64,000 nucleotides of DNA from Microterricola gilva (GTDB lineage Bacteria; Actinomycetota; Actinomycetes; Actinomycetales; Microbacteriaceae), in NCBI RefSeq assembly GCF_004217495.1, contig NZ_SHLC01000001.1, positions 1,240,001 to 1,304,000 on the forward strand. The letters are read 5' to 3'. Under the pieces are notes generated by a model. The model ran no database searches, was not told the origin of the DNA, and saw nothing but the letters and a program-made list of their open reading frames with translations. The translations under genes and the position numbers were made by a program. Below are positions 16,648 through 25,689 of this stretch, piece by piece (positions within the stretch are counted from its first letter, which is position 1; every line of letters begins with the position of its first letter).

Positions 16648-17792
16648 GTGAACGCAGATCGCTCAAGGCTGTCGGGGGTCCTTGCAGCCGCCGTGGTATC
16701 GATCGCCATTGTGGCGGGGCTCGCCGGATGCGCCGAGGGTGCCGATAGCGTCGACCGGGCCAAAGCGCAGGTCGCTGCGAAGGAGAAGGCTGTGGCGAGC
16801 GCTCAGGCCGAGCTGGACGCGCATCGAAGGAGTTCTGCGGCGCGAGCCGCGTCTACATCGACGCACTCGATCGGTACGGTGACGTACTGAACGACACCGC
16901 ACCGACCGTCGGTGACGTTCAGGTGGCGGGCGCCGATCTCGCCGATCCCCGTGACGACGCGTTCGACGGCGCTGAAGCCGCGGTTGCTGCGCAGCAGACT
17001 CTCGTGGTCGCCCAGCAGGATCTCGTTCAAGCCCAGACGGCACTGGCCGCGGCCGAGGCGGGGCCGCCTGGCACGCCCTCGATCGGTGAGACGACCGCGA
17101 CCGCAACTAGCACGCCGCTGGCGCCCGCTTCCTCCGTCGACCGCGTGAAACAGGCCGAGGCCGACTTCGATGAGGCGCAAACAGCCGTCACGGCGCAGAC
17201 GCCACTCGCCGAAGCATCCGAGCAGTTCAACAGCGCGGTCGTCGCGCTCGAGTTGGCGTGGCTCAGGCTCTTTGCCGATGCAGGATGCCTCACCGACGAT
17301 CAGCACGTGCAGGCCGAGGCGGCCGTCAGCGCATATACGATCGCCCTCCAGCAGGACCTCACTACGGCCGGGTACTACTCCGGCACCGTCGACGGCGTGT
17401 CTGGGCCGTTGACCGTGCAGGCGGTCGAGGACCTCCAGGCGGCCAACGCGTTGCCTGTCACAGGCACGGTCGACAAGGCGACGGCCGCAGCGCTTCAGGC
17501 CGAACTCGTGGCGCTCGGAGGCGCAGCCGCTCAGAAGTCGCTGGCGTCGACGGCTGCCGTGCAGCAGACGCTGAAGCTCGTCGGTTTCTGGGATGGACCG
17601 GTCGACGGGGTGTGGACCGATGCGCTCACCACGGCGCTGCAGGCGTTCCAGACCGAGCTCGGCGTCGAGCCGACTGGTGCGGTCGACGCCGCGACGCTCG
17701 CTGCCTTCGAACACGCGATCGCCGAGCTCACCGCGCCGGATGCCCCGTCGACTCCATCGGCGACGCCGACGATCCCGCCGGAGGGCTCCTGA
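16648..17792 (+). pseudogene. Peptidoglycan-binding lipoprotein, frameshifted
   Basis: A lipoprotein signal with lipobox LAGC (Cys near residue 28) and the start of a coiled coil run in one frame until about 16820, where the frame goes out of register. The continuation is in the frame one base away, reading SKEFCGASRVYIDALDRYGD and on to a coiled coil and two peptidoglycan-binding modules (near 17320-17510 and 17550-17710). An extra G near 16822 would restore one continuous protein of about 381 aa. GTG at 16648 is the start because GGAGG sits 6 nt before it; an ATG at 16642 directly abuts that site. Either a real inactivation or a base-calling error. Confidence 0.8.
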
Positions 17793-17817
17793 ACCCGCCC
17801 CCGCGGGTTGTCGCCTG

Positions 17818-17839
17818 CCTGCGACCAAGAGATGAGAAG
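17818..17839. repeat. Duplicated tRNA-Arg fragment (att-like)
   Basis: Twenty-two bases match 17907-17928 inside tRNA-Arg with one mismatch, in the same orientation and 89 bp away. The matched part spans the anticodon loop and the start of the T arm. Such partial tRNA copies are typical left-overs of site-specific integration. Nothing resembling an integrase or cargo lies between the copies. Confidence 0.7.
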
Positions 17840-17888
17840 CACCGGGGGATTGTTGTTCTGGATGCACCGGGAGATTGTTGTTCTGGTG
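17839..17888. repeat. 25-bp tandem repeat, two units
   Basis: Two adjacent 25-bp units (17839-17863 and 17864-17888), each containing GATTGTTGTTCTGG, differ at three positions. They fill the space between the tRNA fragment and tRNA-Arg, and the second unit runs into the 3' end of the tRNA gene. Confidence 0.85.
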
Positions 17889-17959
17889 CCCCCGGCAGGA
17901 TTCGAACCTGCGACCAAGAGATTAGAAGGCTCCTGCTCTATCCCCTGAGCTACGGAGGC
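17884..17959 (-). tRNA. tRNA-Arg (anticodon TCT)
   Basis: A 76-nt cloverleaf with encoded CCA. The acceptor stem is GCCTCCG/CGGGGGC with a G-T pair, the D arm GCTC/GAGC, and the anticodon loop CTTCTAA (TCT, reading AGA). The T arm is GCAGG-TTCGAAT-CCTGC. The pair closing the anticodon loop is a C-T mismatch. It lies on the minus strand between the broken lipoprotein gene and orn. Confidence 0.95.
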
Positions 17960-18040
17960 GCACGTATCAACGATACCGCAGGCCCTTGAGCCTGAATGCA
18001 TTCGCTGGGGGACGTCTGCGCCGCTCGGTAGACTGGTCGC

Positions 18041-18661
18041 ATGACGAATGCGAGCGACCGTCTGGTCTGGATCGACTGTGAAATGACGGGCCTCGATCTC
18101 GAGGTCGATGAACTTGTGGAGATTGCGGTGGTGATCACCGACTACGACCTCAAGGCCGTTGACGAGGGTTTCAGCATCGTGATCAAACCCGACGACTCCG
18201 CACTGGAGTCCATGAACGATTTCGTGCGCAACATGCACACGACATCCGGCCTCATCGAGGAGATTCCCGGTGGTGTGAGCGTCGCGGACGCCGAGTACCA
18301 GGTGCTGGAGTACGTGCTCAAGCATGTCCCGACCGAGCAGAAGGCCCCTTTGGCCGGCAACACGATCGGAACCGACCGCGCATTCCTGGCGAAATTCATG
18401 CCGCGCCTGGACGCGCACCTGCACTACCGCAATGTCGACGTGTCCTCGATCAAGGAACTTTCGCGTCGCTGGTTCCCGCGTGTCTACTTCAACGCACCTA
18501 AAAAAGACGGCGGACACCGTGCTCTGGCAGATATTTTGGAATCAATTCGGGAGCTCGAATATTACCGACGCGCCGTATTTGTCGCGGATCCCGGCCCCAC
18601 AACCGAGCAGGTTCAGGCCGTCTCGGCCGACGTGGTGAACAACTTCGCCTCTCGGATGTAA
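18041..18661 (+). CDS. orn: Oligoribonuclease
   Basis: Essential 3'-5' exonuclease of the DEDDh family that clears 2-5-nt RNA fragments and pGpG, 206 aa. The first metal-binding pair is D12 and E14 in LVWIDCEMTGLDLE. The second Asp is in LAGNTIGTDRAFLAKFMP near residue 112. The His-Asp end is KKDGGHRALADI near residue 160. Length matches actinobacterial Orn. It is flanked by two tRNA genes. Confidence 0.97.
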   Translation: MTNASDRLVWIDCEMTGLDLEVDELVEIAVVITDYDLKAVDEGFSIVIKPDDSALESMNDFVRNMHTTSGLIEEIPGGVSVADAEYQVLEYVLKHVPTEQKAPLAGNTIGTDRAFLAKFMPRLDAHLHYRNVDVSSIKELSRRWFPRVYFNAPKKDGGHRALADILESIRELEYYRRAVFVADPGPTTEQVQAVSADVVNNFASRM

Positions 18662-18708
18662 TACACTCTTCTAGTTGCCTTCTTCGAGTTCGCGAGAAGC
18701 AGGTGCAT

Positions 18709-18785
18709 GGTGGGTATAGCTCAGCTGGTAGAGCGCCTGGTTGTGGTCCAGGAGGTCGCGGGTTCAAGCCCCGTTACTCACCCCA
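18709..18785 (+). tRNA. tRNA-His (anticodon GTG)
   Basis: A 77-nt tRNA with the extra G(-1) of tRNA-His at 18709 facing the C discriminator at 18782. The acceptor is GTGGGTA/TACTCAC and the D arm GCTC/GAGC. The anticodon stem CCTGG/CCAGG closes the loop TTGTGGT, and the T arm is GCGGG-TTCAAGC-CCCGT. CCA is encoded. A zincin-like gene follows 38 nt later. Confidence 0.96.
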
Positions 18786-18823
18786 ATGAAATTCTGAAGT
18801 CCGAACTCCTCCGGAGGCAGAGC

Positions 18824-19177
18824 ATGCCGATCGAGATGAGCGAAGAGGATTTCGAAGCCCTCGTCGCCGATGAGCTCGACGCTCTGCCGGACGAGATGAT
18901 GGCCGGCCTCGAGAACGTTCAGTTCTCGGTCGAGGATCGTCCGGAGGACGGCTCGCTCTCGCTGTTCGGCCTGTATCACGGCATCGCCCTGACGCACCGT
19001 GAGCACTACGGGTTCGGGGAGCTGCCCGATCTGATCACGATCTACCGTGACCCGCACCTCGCGCACTGCCACGATGTCGATGAGCTCCGCGATCAGGTCC
19101 ACGTCACCCTGGTGCACGAGATCGGCCACTTCTACGGCATGGACGACGCACAGCTCCACGAGCTCGGCTGGGGCTAG
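18824..19177 (+). CDS. Zincin-like metallopeptidase family protein
   Basis: A 117-aa acidic protein with the metal-binding motif HEIGHFYGMDDAQLHELGW near the C-terminus (HExxH plus a downstream acidic residue). This matches the minimal zincin-like family (formerly DUF1025) common in actinobacteria. The ATG at 18824 has CGGAGG 6 nt upstream. No signal peptide is seen, so it is probably cytoplasmic. Substrates of the family are not established. It runs into yigZ 8 nt later. Confidence 0.88.
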   Translation: MPIEMSEEDFEALVADELDALPDEMMAGLENVQFSVEDRPEDGSLSLFGLYHGIALTHREHYGFGELPDLITIYRDPHLAHCHDVDELRDQVHVTLVHEIGHFYGMDDAQLHELGWG

Positions 19178-19185
19178 GGCAGCGG

Positions 19186-19839
19186 ATGCCGGACCTCACA
19201 CTGCGCGGCGGTGTCGGTGCGCGCATCGACACCGAGATCGAGATCAAGCGGTCGCGCTTCCTCTGCCGCCTCGTGAGGGTCGAGAGTGAAGCCGAGGCGC
19301 GCGCCGTCGTCGACGCGGCCAGGCGCGAGGAGTGGAACGCGCGACATCACTGCTCGGCGTTCGTGATCGGCGCGGCATCCGCCCCCGATCAGCTGCGACG
19401 ATCCAACGACGACGGCGAGCCGTCTGGAACCGCTGGCCGACCCATGCTGGAGGCGCTCTCTGGCCGTGAATTCATCGACAGTGTCGCCGTGGTCAGCCGC
19501 TACTTCGGAGGCGTTCTACTGGGCGCTGGCGGCCTCGTGCGGGCCTATTCGGACTCCGTGCTCTCCGCGGTCGATGTGGCGCACGCGCGCGGAGACGTCA
19601 TCGCCCGCGAGCGGCGCGCCCTCTACACGCTGGCGCTGCCCCACGCCGACGCCGGGCGAATCGAGGCCGAGTTGCGGCACCGCGGTGTGAATATTCTCGG
19701 AACGGCATACGGCAGCCGCGCCGTCATTACGCTGAGCGGACACCGGCGCTCGGAACTGAACGAGCTCGTCGCCGCGGTCACGGCCGGCGGCGGTGTGCTC
19801 GAAGCGGCCGGCCACGAGCTGATCGACGTGGAGCCCTAG
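19186..19839 (+). CDS. YigZ/IMPACT family protein
   Basis: A 217-aa two-domain protein. The N-terminal UPF0029 (IMPACT) domain shows IDTEIEIKRSRFLCRLVRV, HHCSAFVIG and DDGEPSGTAGRPMLEAL, then VVSRYFGGVLLGAGGLVRAYSD. A smaller C-terminal DUF1949 domain follows. The family is linked to translation and stress responses, but the bacterial role is not settled. Its stop overlaps the stop of the convergent antiporter gene by 4 nt. Confidence 0.92.
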   Translation: MPDLTLRGGVGARIDTEIEIKRSRFLCRLVRVESEAEARAVVDAARREEWNARHHCSAFVIGAASAPDQLRRSNDDGEPSGTAGRPMLEALSGREFIDSVAVVSRYFGGVLLGAGGLVRAYSDSVLSAVDVAHARGDVIARERRALYTLALPHADAGRIEAELRHRGVNILGTAYGSRAVITLSGHRRSELNELVAAVTAGGGVLEAAGHELIDVEP

Positions 19840-21056
19840 GCCTCTTCGACGGTCATGTCGGCGTCCGGCGGCCGCACGGCGTATCCAGGAGAGCGTTTGT
19901 GCAGTGCCAGACCGAGCAGCGGGAACAGCAGCACGGAGAGCATGCCGGCGGCGACGAGAGCCGCAGCGGTGCCCGTGTCGAGCGCGCCCTGATCGACACC
20001 GATCGCGGTGACGGCGACGATGATCGGGAGCCCCGTCGCGCCGAACAGCAGCAGCGCGCCGCGATCGGCGAGTGCTGCGCCAGGAGGAGCCGCCAGCGTG
20101 CTCGGCAGGCCGCGGACCACGAGGAGCGCGACCACGAACAGAGGGAGCAACAACAGTGCCTGGGGGTCGCTGACGAGGCCGCCGAGGTCGAAGGTGACAC
20201 CGGTGTTGATGAAGAAGATCGGCACGAGGAAGCCGAAGCCGATTGCCTCGATCTTGGCCTCGACGAGCTCCGCGTCCCGCTCCGGCGCCCCGGCAAGCAG
20301 CAGTCGGTACAGCACGCCGGCGGCGAATGCTCCGAGCAGCATGTCGATGCCGAGCGCGACGCTCAGCCCGACGAGTGACACGAGAATCAGGATCACCAGG
20401 CGCACCGCGAACTGTCCGCTCGTGTGGATCGTCGAGGTGATCAGCGCGTGGAGGCGCTTGCCCGCTCCATTCGCGGCCAACCAGATGGCGCCGCCGGTGA
20501 TGACCGCGAAACCGATGAGCACGAGCGTCGCGTGCAGCGGCGTCGTGCCGGAGAGGAAGAGCGTGATCGCCAGCAGCGGCCCGAACTCGCCGACGGCTCC
20601 GACGGCCGTCGTCGAAATGCCGAACGGCGTCCGCAGCTCGCCGGCATCGCGCAGCACAGGCATGATCGTGCCGAGCGCCGTGGAGGTGAGGGCGACACCG
20701 ATGAACACGCCGGCGCCGACGGTGGGGGAGAAGAGGATGCCGGCACCGACACCGATGACCAACGAGACCAGCCAGCCCAGACCGGCGCGCTGCATCGGTC
20801 GCCCCTTGATTCTGGCGAAGTCGATCTCATTGCCCGCGAGGAAGAAGAGCATCGCCAGGCCGAAGTCCGCGAGCATCTCGGTGAACTCGTTCGGCTGCAC
20901 CCAGCCGAGCAGCGATGGCCCGAGCAGGATTCCGAGGACGATCTCGAAGACGACGAGAGGAATCTTGACGACGCGGCCGACTGCCCGCCCGAGCAGCGGG
21001 GCGGCGGCGGCGATCGCGGCGATGACCACGAGTGAGGTGATCGGGCTGCTGTCCAC
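19836..21056 (-). CDS. Cation:proton antiporter (CPA2/KefB-like)
   Basis: Monovalent cation/H+ antiporter membrane domain, 406 aa and about 12 helices. It lacks the C-terminal RCK/TrkA-N domain of full KefB. Family motifs include VFEIVLGILLGPSLLGWVQP and MLFFLAGNEIDFARIKG near residues 30-90, and FVGVALTSTALGTIMPVLRD-like discontinuous helices. The GTG at 21056 is preferred because AAGGAG lies just before it. An in-frame GTG at 21077 lacks a ribosome site. The transported ion cannot be fixed from sequence. Confidence 0.87.
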   Translation of the reverse strand: MDSSPITSLVVIAAIAAAAPLLGRAVGRVVKIPLVVFEIVLGILLGPSLLGWVQPNEFTEMLADFGLAMLFFLAGNEIDFARIKGRPMQRAGLGWLVSLVIGVGAGILFSPTVGAGVFIGVALTSTALGTIMPVLRDAGELRTPFGISTTAVGAVGEFGPLLAITLFLSGTTPLHATLVLIGFAVITGGAIWLAANGAGKRLHALITSTIHTSGQFAVRLVILILVSLVGLSVALGIDMLLGAFAAGVLYRLLLAGAPERDAELVEAKIEAIGFGFLVPIFFINTGVTFDLGGLVSDPQALLLLPLFVVALLVVRGLPSTLAAPPGAALADRGALLLFGATGLPIIVAVTAIGVDQGALDTGTAAALVAAGMLSVLLFPLLGLALHKRSPGYAVRPPDADMTVEEA

Positions 21057-21157
21057 GGGGCTCCTTGCTTGCGCCACTGCGGCACGTTCTGTTTGGTGAT
21101 GATAGCGAAGGCTCGGCCCGTGAGTCGGTAGCGGCGGCGGCGCGCTAGATTCGACTC

Positions 21158-21994
21158 ATGCGCGCGCTTCAGTCCCAGATCATGGCCGACCTCCACGTGA
21201 CCCCGACGATCGACCCGGCCGTCGAGGTTCGCCGACGCGTCGACTTCCTGATCGACTACCTCGGTCGCACGGGTGCGAAGGGCCTGGTCCTCGGTATCAG
21301 CGGCGGTCAGGATTCCACACTGGCCGGTCGGCTGTGCCAGCTGGCCGTCGAGGAGATCGCCGCCTCGCGTTCGGCCGATGGCGGCACCGCGCCGGTCTTC
21401 GTCGCCGTGCGCCTGCCCTACGCCGTGCAGCGTGACGAGGACGATGCGCAGCTCGCGCTCGAGTTCATCCGGCCGTCCCAGACCGTGACGTTCAACATCG
21501 CGGCCGGCGTCGACGGCATCGCCGACGAGTTCCTGAACGCGACGGGAGAGGCCGTCACCGACTTCAACAAGGGCAACGTCAAGGCGCGCGCCCGCATGAT
21601 CGCGCAGTATGCGATCGCCGGGCAGTTCGGCTACCTGGTTGTCGGCACCGATCACGCCGCAGAGGCGGTGACCGGATTCTTCACGAAGTACGGCGACGGC
21701 GGCACCGACCTCTTGCCGCTCGGCGGTCTCACCAAGCGGCAGGGTCGCTCCATGCTCCAGCATTTGGGGGCGGCGGAGCGGCTCTACCTGAAGCCGCCGA
21801 CGGCCGACCTCCTCGACGAGAACCCCGGCCAGACCGATGAAGCGAATCTCGGGCTCAGCTACAGCGACATCGATGACTACCTCGAGGGCAAGGACGTGGC
21901 GGATTCCGTCGCAACCGCCATCGAGAGCCGCTACCGCGCGACCGAGCACAAGCGTCGCACCCCGGCGTCGCCGGCCGACGCCTGGTGGCGCTAG
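21158..21994 (+). CDS. nadE: NAD+ synthetase, ammonia-dependent
   Basis: Last step of NAD+ synthesis: deamido-NAD plus ammonia and ATP. It has 278 aa with no glutaminase domain. The PP-loop signature [15 protein letters not shown] lies near residues 47-61. [32 protein letters not shown] and [17 protein letters not shown] follow in the order seen in short NadE. Length matches the E. coli/Bacillus type. An ATG at 21182 is an alternative start. It overlaps the convergent flavin-binding gene by 4 nt. Confidence 0.96.
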   Translation: MRALQSQIMADLHVTPTIDPAVEVRRRVDFLIDYLGRTGAKGLVLGISGGQDSTLAGRLCQLAVEEIAASRSADGGTAPVFVAVRLPYAVQRDEDDAQLALEFIRPSQTVTFNIAAGVDGIADEFLNATGEAVTDFNKGNVKARARMIAQYAIAGQFGYLVVGTDHAAEAVTGFFTKYGDGGTDLLPLGGLTKRQGRSMLQHLGAAERLYLKPPTADLLDENPGQTDEANLGLSYSDIDDYLEGKDVADSVATAIESRYRATEHKRRTPASPADAWWR

Positions 21995-22344
21995 GCGTCA
22001 GCGCCTAGCTCGCGTTGGCTCGCCGGCGGCCTTCGCGTCAGCCGAATCAGGACACGCGGTCCGTCCGTGGCGGGGTCTGCCGCGTCCCATCCGTCATAGT
22101 CCCGTTTGAACGATGCCAGGACGCTCGGCTCGACGTCGATGGGTACGATCCTCGCCGTCATCGCGTGCGCGCCGTGACGGCCCTCGACCGCGAAGGTTGA
22201 TCGGGAATCGCGGCGTATGTCGGCGACTTTTCGATTGACTTCAGCGGTTGCGATCCACACGACGCCACGATCCTCGACGAACCACACGCGTGACGTCCGA
22301 GGGCTGCCGTCGAGGCGGAGCGTCGTGATCCATCCGTGCCGCAT
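21991..22344 (-). CDS. Pyridoxamine 5'-phosphate oxidase-fold protein
   Basis: A 117-aa split-barrel flavin- or F420-binding protein. The pattern [20 protein letters not shown], then [21 protein letters not shown] and TARIVPID, is typical of the PPOX-like group. The N-terminus is about 15-20 residues shorter than usual. The frame stays open for some 17 further codons upstream, but contains no ATG, GTG or TTG. Either an unusual start is used or the gene has lost its first helix. Cofactor and substrate are unknown. Confidence 0.7.
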   Translation of the reverse strand: MRHGWITTLRLDGSPRTSRVWFVEDRGVVWIATAEVNRKVADIRRDSRSTFAVEGRHGAHAMTARIVPIDVEPSVLASFKRDYDGWDAADPATDGPRVLIRLTRRPPASQRELGADA

Positions 22345-22401
22345 GGGAAATGTGGGTGCCTCACTCTGCCGCCTACTCAGCAGTGGCGGTAGCGACAGGC
22401 C

Positions 22402-23088
22402 CTAGGACTCGCTTGACGCCGGTGCGGCGCTCGGCTGGCGGAGTGCGTCAACGTCGTCCAGGAGCTTCTGCGTGTCAACCGGTGCTGTGGGCGCGGCGGC
22501 GGCCGGCGGAACCAGCGGGGTCGTGTACTGCGCCTGGTGCTGCTGGGCGACCCACGCATCCTGTTCGGCGAGCAGGGTGCGCTCGGTCTCGCTCGACGCG
22601 AGCTTCCAGCGCTCCAGATCGCTGGCGAACACCTTGCGGGTGCGTCCAGGCTTGCTCTGCCATTCGACCATGCGATCGCGGAACTCGGCGACGGCCGGGT
22701 CGAGCTGGTAGCCGAACGTCGCGGATGCGCGCTTCAGCTCGTGGAGCTGGTGCGCTGCCCAGTCGGCAGCGACAGCGGAACCGCGGATCGGCAGCATGCG
22801 GATCTGGATGTCGGCCTGGCCGACGGCGCGGTCAGAGAGAACCTGCTCCTGCGGCGTGAGCGAGTTCCACACCGATGCCTCGGTTGACGCGTCGACGAGC
22901 GCGATGATGGCGGCCGCCTTGATCTCCGCGTCACGCTGCGCGATCAGTCGATTGGTGGCGCCGCGAGCGATCCACGCGGCGAGCAGGCCGGAGACGATCA
23001 TGGCGATTGCAATGACCGCGGCGGCGAAGACCACCGGCTGCGCACTCGAAGAAAAGAACCAGTCTGAGAAATCGTTCAACCACTGCAT
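22402..23088 (-). CDS. Hypothetical membrane-anchored coiled protein
   Basis: A 228-aa protein of unknown function. One transmembrane helix (about residues 17-42, VVFAAAVIAIAMIVSGLLAAWIA) follows a short outside segment. A helical, charged cytoplasmic part rich in Ala, Glu and Gln comes next, and a low-complexity tail (PLVPPAAAAPTAPVDTQ) ends it. The ATG at 23088 is used; a GTG three codons earlier is possible. No catalytic motif is seen. Confidence 0.7.
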   Translation of the reverse strand: MQWLNDFSDWFFSSSAQPVVFAAAVIAIAMIVSGLLAAWIARGATNRLIAQRDAEIKAAAIIALVDASTEASVWNSLTPQEQVLSDRAVGQADIQIRMLPIRGSAVAADWAAHQLHELKRASATFGYQLDPAVAEFRDRMVEWQSKPGRTRKVFASDLERWKLASSETERTLLAEQDAWVAQQHQAQYTTPLVPPAAAAPTAPVDTQKLLDDVDALRQPSAAPASSES

Positions 23089-23181
23089 GAGGCGCACTCT
23101 ACCCGCGGAGCGGGGCGCCGCCCGCGCCTGTGCCCGGCGCGCCTCAACTCGCCTCTCGACACGCGCCCGCTTGGCGTTCCA

Positions 23182-23445
23182 TCACCGAAAGCACTCGGCC
23201 GCGGTCTGCGCGTCGCCGAATTCACCCAGGCCGGAATAGTGCACGCCGTCGGAGAGCAATGCACGCGCGGTGAAGCGCTGGCCGTGCTCCGCACCGGATT
23301 CGCTTCGCTCGATGTGACCGAGAATCGCCCCGGCGGGCGTCGTGACCCGCCAGAGCCCGTCGCGGACGGGTACGAAGCTCAGGCCTGGCGCGGTGATTCC
23401 CAGCGGGGCGGCCTGTGAGCGGATGAGGGTGCTGCCGTACGCCAT
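23182..23445 (-). CDS. Hypothetical small protein
   Basis: An 87-aa soluble protein with a good GAAGGAG ribosome site about 5 nt before the ATG. The body reads FVPVRDGLWRVTTPAGAILG and then HIERSESGAEHGQRFTARAL, suggesting a small beta-rich domain that ends in a short helix. No family is recognised. It sits alone between two minus-strand genes. Confidence 0.65.
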   Translation of the reverse strand: MAYGSTLIRSQAAPLGITAPGLSFVPVRDGLWRVTTPAGAILGHIERSESGAEHGQRFTARALLSDGVHYSGLGEFGDAQTAAECFR

Positions 23446-23505
23446 GGTGCTCCTTCGTCGGGGACTTCTCTGACGCTGTCACCGTATGAGACACCACCGA
23501 CACGC

Positions 23506-24462
23506 CTAATTGTCGGCGCGGTCGGCGGGGAGCAATGCGATGGCGGCCGGCTCCGGGTCGATGAGTTTGTTGACCCGGGCCGTCTGTGCCAGGACGATCC
23601 CGGCGGTCACGATGGCGACGCCGAGCAGCTGGGCCAGATCGAGTGCCTCGCCGAGCCAGAGCCACGCGACGGCGAACGCGAACAGCACCTCGGCAGAGGA
23701 CGTGATGCCCGCGGCCGTCGCGGTCAGGTGCTTGAGCGCGAGGAACGAGAACAGGAAGGGCGCGAACGTCCCGACGACCGCGGTGACGGCCAGGGGGATC
23801 CACACCGGGAGCACGACGGCATCCAGCGCACCGCCAAGCGAAACTGGAGACAGCAGCAGCGCGGGGTCCACCTGCCACCAGCCGCTGAACACCGCCCAGA
23901 ACAGCGCGGCGAAACCCATCGCCCAGAACGCGACGACCAGGGGCGAGCTGGCGGTCACCTGCCGTTCGCCGACGAGGAAGTACACGGTCAGGCTCGCCGC
24001 CGCGCCGAGCGCGAAGAGCACGCCAATCGGCGAGACGTCGCCGCGACCGATCTGGGCGACGAGGGCGAGTCCGACGAGCACCAGCGCGATGGCCAGCCAC
24101 AGCCTCGCCTTCACCTGTTCCTTGAAGACGAGTTTTGCGATCACGGCGACGGCGACGACGGCGAGGTACTCCAGCAGCAGCGTGAGCCCGACCGGCAGCA
24201 GCGTCAGGGCGACCGCGTAGCTCCACTGCAGCAGAGCGATGCCGACGACACCGAGGACGGCCATGATGCCAAGCTGCCGCCAGCCGATGCGGAACGCGGT
24301 CCGATCGGTGGCGAGCAGCCAGACCCCTGCGATGAGGGTGACGGTGAGTACGCGCACGAAGGTGAGCTGGGCCGGGGTGATCCCCGCCTCCAGCACGACC
24401 TTTGCAAGAGATCCGTTCGCTCCGAAGAGCACCGCCGCGATCAGCGCGTAGACATAGCCCAA
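23506..24462 (-). CDS. EamA/DMT-family transporter
   Basis: Ten-helix drug/metabolite exporter with two repeated EamA domains, about 318 aa from a TTG at 24462. Repeat 1 begins GYVYALIAAVLFGANGSLAK and repeat 2 has LLFALGAAASLTVYFLVGE. The second repeat ends with SSAEVLFAFAVAWLWLGE, the conserved helix 9/10 region. It is closest to the RhtA-type amino-acid exporters. An ATG at 24504 gives a non-conserved 14-residue extension that lies inside the preceding gene. The TTG is 5 nt after that gene's stop, so the two are likely co-transcribed. Confidence 0.82.
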   Translation of the reverse strand: MGYVYALIAAVLFGANGSLAKVVLEAGITPAQLTFVRVLTVTLIAGVWLLATDRTAFRIGWRQLGIMAVLGVVGIALLQWSYAVALTLLPVGLTLLLEYLAVVAVAVIAKLVFKEQVKARLWLAIALVLVGLALVAQIGRGDVSPIGVLFALGAAASLTVYFLVGERQVTASSPLVVAFWAMGFAALFWAVFSGWWQVDPALLLSPVSLGGALDAVVLPVWIPLAVTAVVGTFAPFLFSFLALKHLTATAAGITSSAEVLFAFAVAWLWLGEALDLAQLLGVAIVTAGIVLAQTARVNKLIDPEPAAIALLPADRADN

Positions 24463-24466
24463 CGGA

Positions 24467-25474
24467 TCAACGCAGGCCGGTGCCGTCCACCGCGAATGGC
24501 TCAATCGCGGCGATCTCCTCCGCGGTGAGCGGCGCGGCCTGCAGCGCAGCGACGTTCTGCTCGAGCTGGGTGACGCTGCTCGCGCCGATGAGTGCGCTCG
24601 TGACGGTGGGCTGACGCAACACCCAGCTGAGGGCGAGCTGGGCGAGGGACTGCCCGCGCTCCGCGGCGATCGCGTCGAGCGCGCGGGCGCGTTCGAGGTA
24701 GACCGGGCTGATCTGCTCGGGGTTCAGGAAACGGCTGGTTGCCGCGCGGGAGTCCGCGGGGATGTCGCCGCCGAGGTAACGGTTGGTGGCGAGTCCCTGC
24801 GCGAGCGGCGAGAAGACGATGCAGCCGGCGCCGAGCTCATCGAGCACGGGGAGCAACCCGGCCTCGACGTGACGATTGAACAGCGAGTAACTCGGCTGGT
24901 GGATCAGCAGCGGGATCTTGTGCTCGGCGAGCACGGCTGCGGCGGCACGGGTCTGCTCCGGGCTGTAGTTGGACAGGCCGACGTACAGCGCCTTCCCCTG
25001 CTGCACCGCGGTCGCCAGGGCGCCCATCGTCTCTTCGATGGGCGTGTTCGGGTCGGGCCGGTGCGAGTAGAAGATGTCGACGTAGTCGAGGCCGAGCCGG
25101 CCGAGGCTCGCATCGAGCGACGACAGCATGTACTTGCGGGATCCCCACTCGCCGTACGGTCCCGGCCACATGTCATAGCCGGCCTTGCTCGAGATGATCA
25201 TCTCGTCCCGGTAACCACGGAAATCCTCGGCGAAGATGCGACCGAAGTTCGTCTCGGCCGCACCGGGGGGAGGGCCGTAGTTGTTGGCGAGGTCGAAGTG
25301 TGTGACGCCGAGGTCGAACGCCCGGCGGAGCACGGCGCGCTGCGTCTCGATGGGGCGCTCGTGGCCGAAGTTGTGCCAGAGACCGAGCGAGATCGCGGGC
25401 AACTGAAGCCCGCTCCGTCCGGTGCGGTTGTACTTCATCGTGTCATATCGGTCCGCGGCAGCAACGTAGCTCAT
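24467..25474 (-). CDS. Aldo/keto reductase, YghZ-like
   Basis: NADPH-dependent carbonyl reductase, 335 aa, (alpha/beta)8 barrel. The catalytic tetrad is visible as Asp and Tyr in HFDLANNYGPP, Lys in IISSKAGYDMWPGPYG and His in DIFYSHRPDP. The cofactor-binding end is ALIGASSVTQLEQN. The N-terminal KYNRTGRSGLQLPAISLGLW and the GPPPGAAETNFG loop match the L-glyceraldehyde-3-phosphate reductase (YghZ/Kv-beta) branch. The true substrate is unknown. It lies directly upstream of the EamA exporter. Confidence 0.9.
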   Translation of the reverse strand: MSYVAAADRYDTMKYNRTGRSGLQLPAISLGLWHNFGHERPIETQRAVLRRAFDLGVTHFDLANNYGPPPGAAETNFGRIFAEDFRGYRDEMIISSKAGYDMWPGPYGEWGSRKYMLSSLDASLGRLGLDYVDIFYSHRPDPNTPIEETMGALATAVQQGKALYVGLSNYSPEQTRAAAAVLAEHKIPLLIHQPSYSLFNRHVEAGLLPVLDELGAGCIVFSPLAQGLATNRYLGGDIPADSRAATSRFLNPEQISPVYLERARALDAIAAERGQSLAQLALSWVLRQPTVTSALIGASSVTQLEQNVAALQAAPLTAEEIAAIEPFAVDGTGLR

Positions 25475-25689
25475 GGCACCACTCTAGGGTGCCGAGGGCA
25501 CGCGCTCGTCTCCTTTACACAGTGAGGCAGACGAGGCGAGAAGTGCACAGCCCGTGCCGCGACCGGCGCGGAGGCGTCAGCCCGGCGCACACTCGACATA
25601 CGTGGTCGCGGGGCCGTAGGGATGGGCACGAGCCGCGGCGCCGCGACCACGACTGCGAGATCTGAGCCAGAGACGAGAGGACGACTGCA

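Noticed and set aside
17818-17839. A second tRNA gene
   Set aside because: Only the anticodon/T-arm part is present; no acceptor or D arm can be formed.
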